A DNA stretch of 10,081 nt from UBA8437 sp963933195 (lineage in GTDB: Bacteria > Planctomycetota > Planctomycetia > Planctomycetales > Planctomycetaceae). The stretch spans positions 1-10,081 of the forward strand of contig CAWVUS010000196.1 of NCBI GenBank assembly GCA_963933195.1. The letters are read 5' to 3'. The translations under genes were made by a program, and so were the position numbers. Of this stretch, positions 7,164 to 10,081 are shown in pieces (position 1 is the first letter of the stretch; each line of letters opens with the position of its first letter). The notes beneath the pieces are model-generated. The model was not told the origin of the DNA and searched no databases. It saw only the letters and a program-made list of their open reading frames with translations.

Positions 7164-7201
7164 AGAACCAGGTCAAAACACTTCCAGGCAATGGAACGAC
7201 C

Positions 7202-8137
7202 ATGACACGCCCACGACAACGCCTCGTCGCCCTGTTCCTGTTGCTGGTCCTGTCTTCCACGGTCGGAGCCGCCGAGCCACTCTACGAACGGGTGCGACAC
7301 GCCCACGCCAACAGCAACGGCGTGAAGATCCACTACGTCACGCTCGGAAAGGGCCCGCTGGTCGTCATGATCCATGGCTTCCCTGATTTCTGGTACACGT
7401 GGCGTCACCAGATGGAGGCCCTGGCCGATGGCTACCAGGTCGTGGCACTCGACATGCGAGGCTACAACCGCAGTGACAAGCCGAAGGGAGTCGAGCAATA
7501 CGACGTCAGGTTGCTGGTCGCCGACGTGGCGGCGGTCATCAAGCACGTCGGAGGGAAGCAGGCCACGATCGTCGGCCACGACTGGGGTGGAATGGTCGCT
7601 TGGCAATTCGCCATGGCACTGCCCCAGCAATGCAGCCGCCTGGTGATCCTCAACCTGCCGCACCCCCGGGGCCTCACCCGCGAACTGGCCAACAACCCCC
7701 AGCAACAAAAGAACAGCGCCTACGCCCGGGCCTTTCAACTGCCTGGAGCCCACAAGACACTCACCGCCAAGGGACTCTCCGGTTGGGTCAAGAACAAGGC
7801 GGCCCGTGCACGATATGTCGAGGCGTTCCAGCGATCCGACTTCGAGGCGATGCTCAACTACTACAAGCGGAACTACCCCCGGCCGCCGTACAAGGAGGAC
7901 ACCTCGCCGGTGGTTCCGGTCCAGGCGCCGGTGTTGATGTTTCACGGGCTCAACGACCGGGCATTGCTGCCCGGGGCTCTCAACGACACCTGGAAGTGGG
8001 TCGAAAAAGATCTGACGCTGGTGACCGTGCCTGGCTCGGGTCACTTCGTACAACAGGACGCAGCCGGGCTGGTCTCGCGAACGATGAGAATGTGGCTCGA
8101 CCTCAAGACCGGTCCCCAATCAACGAGCTCCCGCTGA
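7202..8137 (+). CDS. Exported alpha/beta hydrolase, epoxide hydrolase-like
   Basis: The 311-residue product has a signal peptide (RQRLVALFLLLVLSSTVGA, cleavage near VGA-AEP) and then a full alpha/beta hydrolase of the epoxide hydrolase/haloacid dehalogenase-like branch. Visible motifs are the oxyanion-hole HGFPDFWYTWRHQ (58-70), DMRGYNRSDKP (84-94), the nucleophile elbow GHDWGG with Asp127, the acid in HGLNDRALLP (Asp252) and the base in GSGHFVQQD (His281). An Asp nucleophile points away from Ser esterases. Cap tyrosines in SAYARAFQLPG (Tyr174) and MLNYYKRNYP (Tyr220/221) match the pair that polarises epoxides in epoxide hydrolases, so that activity is favoured over dehalogenation. The start is chosen for the signal peptide; GGA lies about 7 bases upstream. 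It leads the rightward operon, 36 bases before the next gene. Export is less usual, as most relatives are cytoplasmic. Confidence 0.92.
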   Translation: MTRPRQRLVALFLLLVLSSTVGAAEPLYERVRHAHANSNGVKIHYVTLGKGPLVVMIHGFPDFWYTWRHQMEALADGYQVVALDMRGYNRSDKPKGVEQYDVRLLVADVAAVIKHVGGKQATIVGHDWGGMVAWQFAMALPQQCSRLVILNLPHPRGLTRELANNPQQQKNSAYARAFQLPGAHKTLTAKGLSGWVKNKAARARYVEAFQRSDFEAMLNYYKRNYPRPPYKEDTSPVVPVQAPVLMFHGLNDRALLPGALNDTWKWVEKDLTLVTVPGSGHFVQQDAAGLVSRTMRMWLDLKTGPQSTSSR

Positions 8138-8173
8138 CCCGCGACCAGGCCGCCTCACCGGCCGGAACACCCC

Positions 8174-9790
8174 ATGACACGACTCACCCACCATCGGTTG
8201 ATCGCTCGAACCCTCCTGGGGTTCATCATCGCATGGGTAATGACCGGGTCTGCCAGGACAATCGCAGCCGAGAAGAACTCGTACTTCGACATCCAGGTCG
8301 TCGATGCGGCGACCGGGCGGGGTGTGCCGCTGGTTGAGCTACGAACCGTCAACGGCATCAGCCACCACACCGATTCGGCCGGGCGGATCGCTTTTCACGA
8401 ACCGGGGTTGATGAACCAACGCGTGTTCTTTCATGTCAGTAGCCACGGCTACGAGTTTCCAAAGGATGGTTTCGGCTACCGGGGAACCCGGCTGCAAATT
8501 GTCCCCGGTGGCAAGGCGACGCTGAAGATCCGGCGACTGAATATCGCCGAACGCCTCTACCGCGTCACCGGCGCCGGCATCTACCGCGACAGCCAATTGC
8601 TGGGACACCCCGTCCCGATCCGCCAACCGGTGCTCAACGGCCAGGTCCTGGGCTCCGACAGCGCGGTCACCGCAGTCTTCCGAAACCGCATCTACTGGTT
8701 CTGGGGCGACACGAACCGGCCGTCGTATCCGCTGGGCAACTTTCACGTCCCCGGGGCCACCTCCCAAAGACCCGGCAATGGCGGCCTCGATCCCGAGACA
8801 GGCGTCAATCTCGAGTACTTCCTGGGCCGGGACGGCTTTGCCAGGCCCACGGCCAAACTGCCGGGACAGGGACCAACCTGGATCAACGGGCTGGTCACGC
8901 TCACCGATTCCCGTGGCCGCGAACGGCTGTTCGGAATGTACGTCAAGATCAAGCCACCACTGACGATCTACCAGCGAGGACTGATCGAATTCGACGACAA
9001 CAAACAGGTTTGGACCAAGATCGTCGAGTTCGATCTCAAGGCACCACTGTTTCCCTTTGGCCATCCGCTGAAACGGACCGAGAACGGCGTCGAATACATC
9101 TGCTTCGGCGACCCGTTTCCATTGGTCCGGGTCGAAGCGACCGCCAAGAAACTGGCCGATCTCTCGAATTACCAGGCATACACCTGCCTGGTCCAGGGCG
9201 GCGACGAGAAGTCACTTGATGTCGAACGCAGTCGAGGAGAACTGAAATGGCGTTGGAAATCCGATACGGTTCCATTCACGCCTCAACTGCAGGCCAGGTT
9301 GATCAAGCAGGGCCGCATCGAACGGCGCGAAGGACTGTTTCAACTGCAGGACAAGGACGGGAAACCGGTCCTGGTACACCGTGGATCGGTCTGCTGGAAC
9401 AATTTCCGCCGGAAGTGGATCATGATCGGGACCCAGCAATTCGGCTCGTCGTTTCTCGGCGAGGTCTGGTACGCCGAGTCCGAACAACCAACCGGGCCCT
9501 GGACCCACGCCAAAAGAATCGTCACTCACAAGAACTACAGCTTCTACAATCCCAGGCAGCACCCGTACTTCGACAAGCACGGCGGGCGGGTCATCTTCTT
9601 CGAAGGCACCTACACCACGCTGTTCTCGGGCAACAAACAGAAAACACCCCGCTACGACTACAACCAGGTCATGTACAAGCTCGACCTGGCTCACCCCGAC
9701 CTGCAACTGCCGGCACCCGGCCAACCAGCGGACAACCAGTCAACCGAACAACCAATTGACCCCACTGCAATTCCAGGGAACAACGACTGA
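8174..9790 (+). CDS. Secreted protein, DUF4185/five-bladed-propeller glycosidase-like
   Basis: This 538-residue protein starts with a signal peptide (core LLGFIIAWVMTG, cleavage near IAA-EKN at 32-33). A small beta domain follows (about 36-120; FDIQVVDAATGRGVPLVEL, then TDSAGRIAFHEPG), resembling carboxypeptidase regulatory-like domains. The rest (about 123-505) looks like a five-bladed propeller of the DUF4185/GH43-like type: VFRNRIYWFWGDTNRPSYP (168-186), GLVTLTDSRGRERLFGMYV (239-257), WIMIGTQQFGSSFLGEVWYA (415-434), EQPTGPWTHAKRIVTH (437-452) and YNPRQHPYFDKHGGRVIFFE (458-477). The C-terminal 30 residues are Pro/Gln/Asn-rich and probably disordered. No catalytic residues can be assigned confidently, so carbohydrate processing is an inference. 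A GGA lies 9 bases before the ATG. The gene sits 36 bases after the hydrolase, and its stop overlaps the next start (TGATG). Confidence 0.85.
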   Translation: MTRLTHHRLIARTLLGFIIAWVMTGSARTIAAEKNSYFDIQVVDAATGRGVPLVELRTVNGISHHTDSAGRIAFHEPGLMNQRVFFHVSSHGYEFPKDGFGYRGTRLQIVPGGKATLKIRRLNIAERLYRVTGAGIYRDSQLLGHPVPIRQPVLNGQVLGSDSAVTAVFRNRIYWFWGDTNRPSYPLGNFHVPGATSQRPGNGGLDPETGVNLEYFLGRDGFARPTAKLPGQGPTWINGLVTLTDSRGRERLFGMYVKIKPPLTIYQRGLIEFDDNKQVWTKIVEFDLKAPLFPFGHPLKRTENGVEYICFGDPFPLVRVEATAKKLADLSNYQAYTCLVQGGDEKSLDVERSRGELKWRWKSDTVPFTPQLQARLIKQGRIERREGLFQLQDKDGKPVLVHRGSVCWNNFRRKWIMIGTQQFGSSFLGEVWYAESEQPTGPWTHAKRIVTHKNYSFYNPRQHPYFDKHGGRVIFFEGTYTTLFSGNKQKTPRYDYNQVMYKLDLAHPDLQLPAPGQPADNQSTEQPIDPTAIPGNND

Positions 9791-10081
9791 TGGGCAAGTT
9801 TCTATTCGACAAGGACGTGCGGATCACTCCTCTGCGGAACAAGACAATCGGCGTACTGGGTTACGGCAACCAGGGCCGGGCACAGGCGCTGAACCTGCGA
9901 GACAGCGGGTGCGACGTCATCGTCGGCAATCGACGCGACCGGTACTACAAGACCGCCGTCGCCGACGGGTTCGACGTCGCACCGATCCGGGAGGTCGTCC
10001 CCAGGGCCGACATCCTGATCATCGCAATCCCCGACGAAATCCAGCAACAGGTCTACGAGAAGCACATCCGCGACCACCTGC
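9790..10081 (+). CDS. ilvC: Ketol-acid reductoisomerase, N-terminal third, cut by window edge
   Basis: The 97 visible residues are the NADP-binding half of ketol-acid reductoisomerase, which converts acetolactate or acetohydroxybutyrate to dihydroxy acids in valine, isoleucine and leucine synthesis; it acts in the cytoplasm, and no signal peptide is seen. The Rossmann motif is KTIGVLGYGNQGRAQALNL (18-36), followed by RDSGCDVIVGNR (37-48) and ADILIIAIPDEIQQQVYEK (73-91), all typical of the family. The loop after the second strand (GNRRDRYYK) is about one residue shorter than in common class I enzymes. The ATG overlaps the upstream TGA (TGATG); AGGG lies 11 bases upstream. Full-length enzymes are about 330 residues, so the catalytic domain is outside the window. 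I cannot say whether this is the cell's main IlvC or a second copy with another role. Confidence 0.9.
   Translation, partial: MGKFLFDKDVRITPLRNKTIGVLGYGNQGRAQALNLRDSGCDVIVGNRRDRYYKTAVADGFDVAPIREVVPRADILIIAIPDEIQQQVYEKHIRDHL

Larger units (their letters stand above)
6806..7201. promoter_or_regulatory. Divergent intergenic region between the two operons
   Basis: This 396-base stretch separates the start codons of the leftward propeller operon and the rightward hydrolase operon, so promoters for both must lie in it or overlap the gene starts. It is visibly less GC-rich than the flanking genes. I could not find a convincing sigma-70 -35/-10 pair on either strand. It holds a hairpin (6840-6855), four TCCAAT hexamers, a 17-bp copy of sequence from the propeller gene (7147-7163) and a protein-like minus-strand frame (6971-7123 and beyond), each listed separately. 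Confidence 0.6.

Noticed and set aside
6771..7205. Plus-strand open frame ending in an ATGA overlap with the hydrolase start
   Set aside because: It begins antisense to the propeller gene, has a Ser/Thr/Asn-rich composition without domain pattern, and lacks a credible start; the ATGA overlap is probably coincidental.
7124..8119. Minus-strand open frame opposite the hydrolase gene
   Set aside because: The part opposite the hydrolase is a codon shadow (Val/Arg/Gly/Asp-rich, no motifs). Only its continuation into the intergenic region looks protein-like and is reported separately.

Overview
The window looks like chromosomal DNA from a member of the Planctomycetota. The sequence is GC-rich. It carries a DUF1501 gene next to a DUF1549/DUF1553 (planctomycete cytochrome-type) gene, and most products have export signals. 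These gene families are strongly associated with that phylum. Genus cannot be read from the sequence alone.

Layout: two transcription units diverge from a 396-base intergenic region (6806-7201). The leftward (minus-strand) unit reads, in order of transcription: a secreted PQQ-like beta-propeller protein with a long multi-domain tail (4190-6805); a DUF1549/DUF1553 protein with two cytochrome-like Cys/His motifs and a bacterial Ig-like domain (1797-4193), coupled to the first by an ATGA overlap; a Tat-exported DUF1501 protein (455-1747); and the start of an unidentified membrane protein (445 down to the window edge). The compact spacing (4-base overlap, 49-base gap, 9-base gap) suggests one operon whose products act outside the cytoplasm. 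Its substrate is not visible here; a role in redox or polymer processing is a guess from the families.

The rightward unit reads: an exported epoxide-hydrolase-like alpha/beta hydrolase (7202-8137); a secreted protein that resembles DUF4185/five-bladed-propeller glycosidase-like proteins, with a small N-terminal beta domain (8174-9790); and, overlapping by one base (TGATG), the N-terminal third of a ketol-acid reductoisomerase (9790 to the edge). Placing a cytoplasmic branched-chain amino acid enzyme behind two exported proteins is unexpected.

The intergenic region is the least explained part. It contains a protein-like reading frame on the minus strand, an exact 17-bp repeat of the start of the propeller gene (both copies read FRGPD in frame), four TCCAAT hexamers in the same orientation, and a small hairpin in the leader of the leftward operon. 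I found no tRNA, rRNA, CRISPR array, insertion sequence or convincing terminator, and no clear case for a wholly new system. The best leads are the tail architecture of the propeller protein, the intergenic remnant, and the reductoisomerase linkage.
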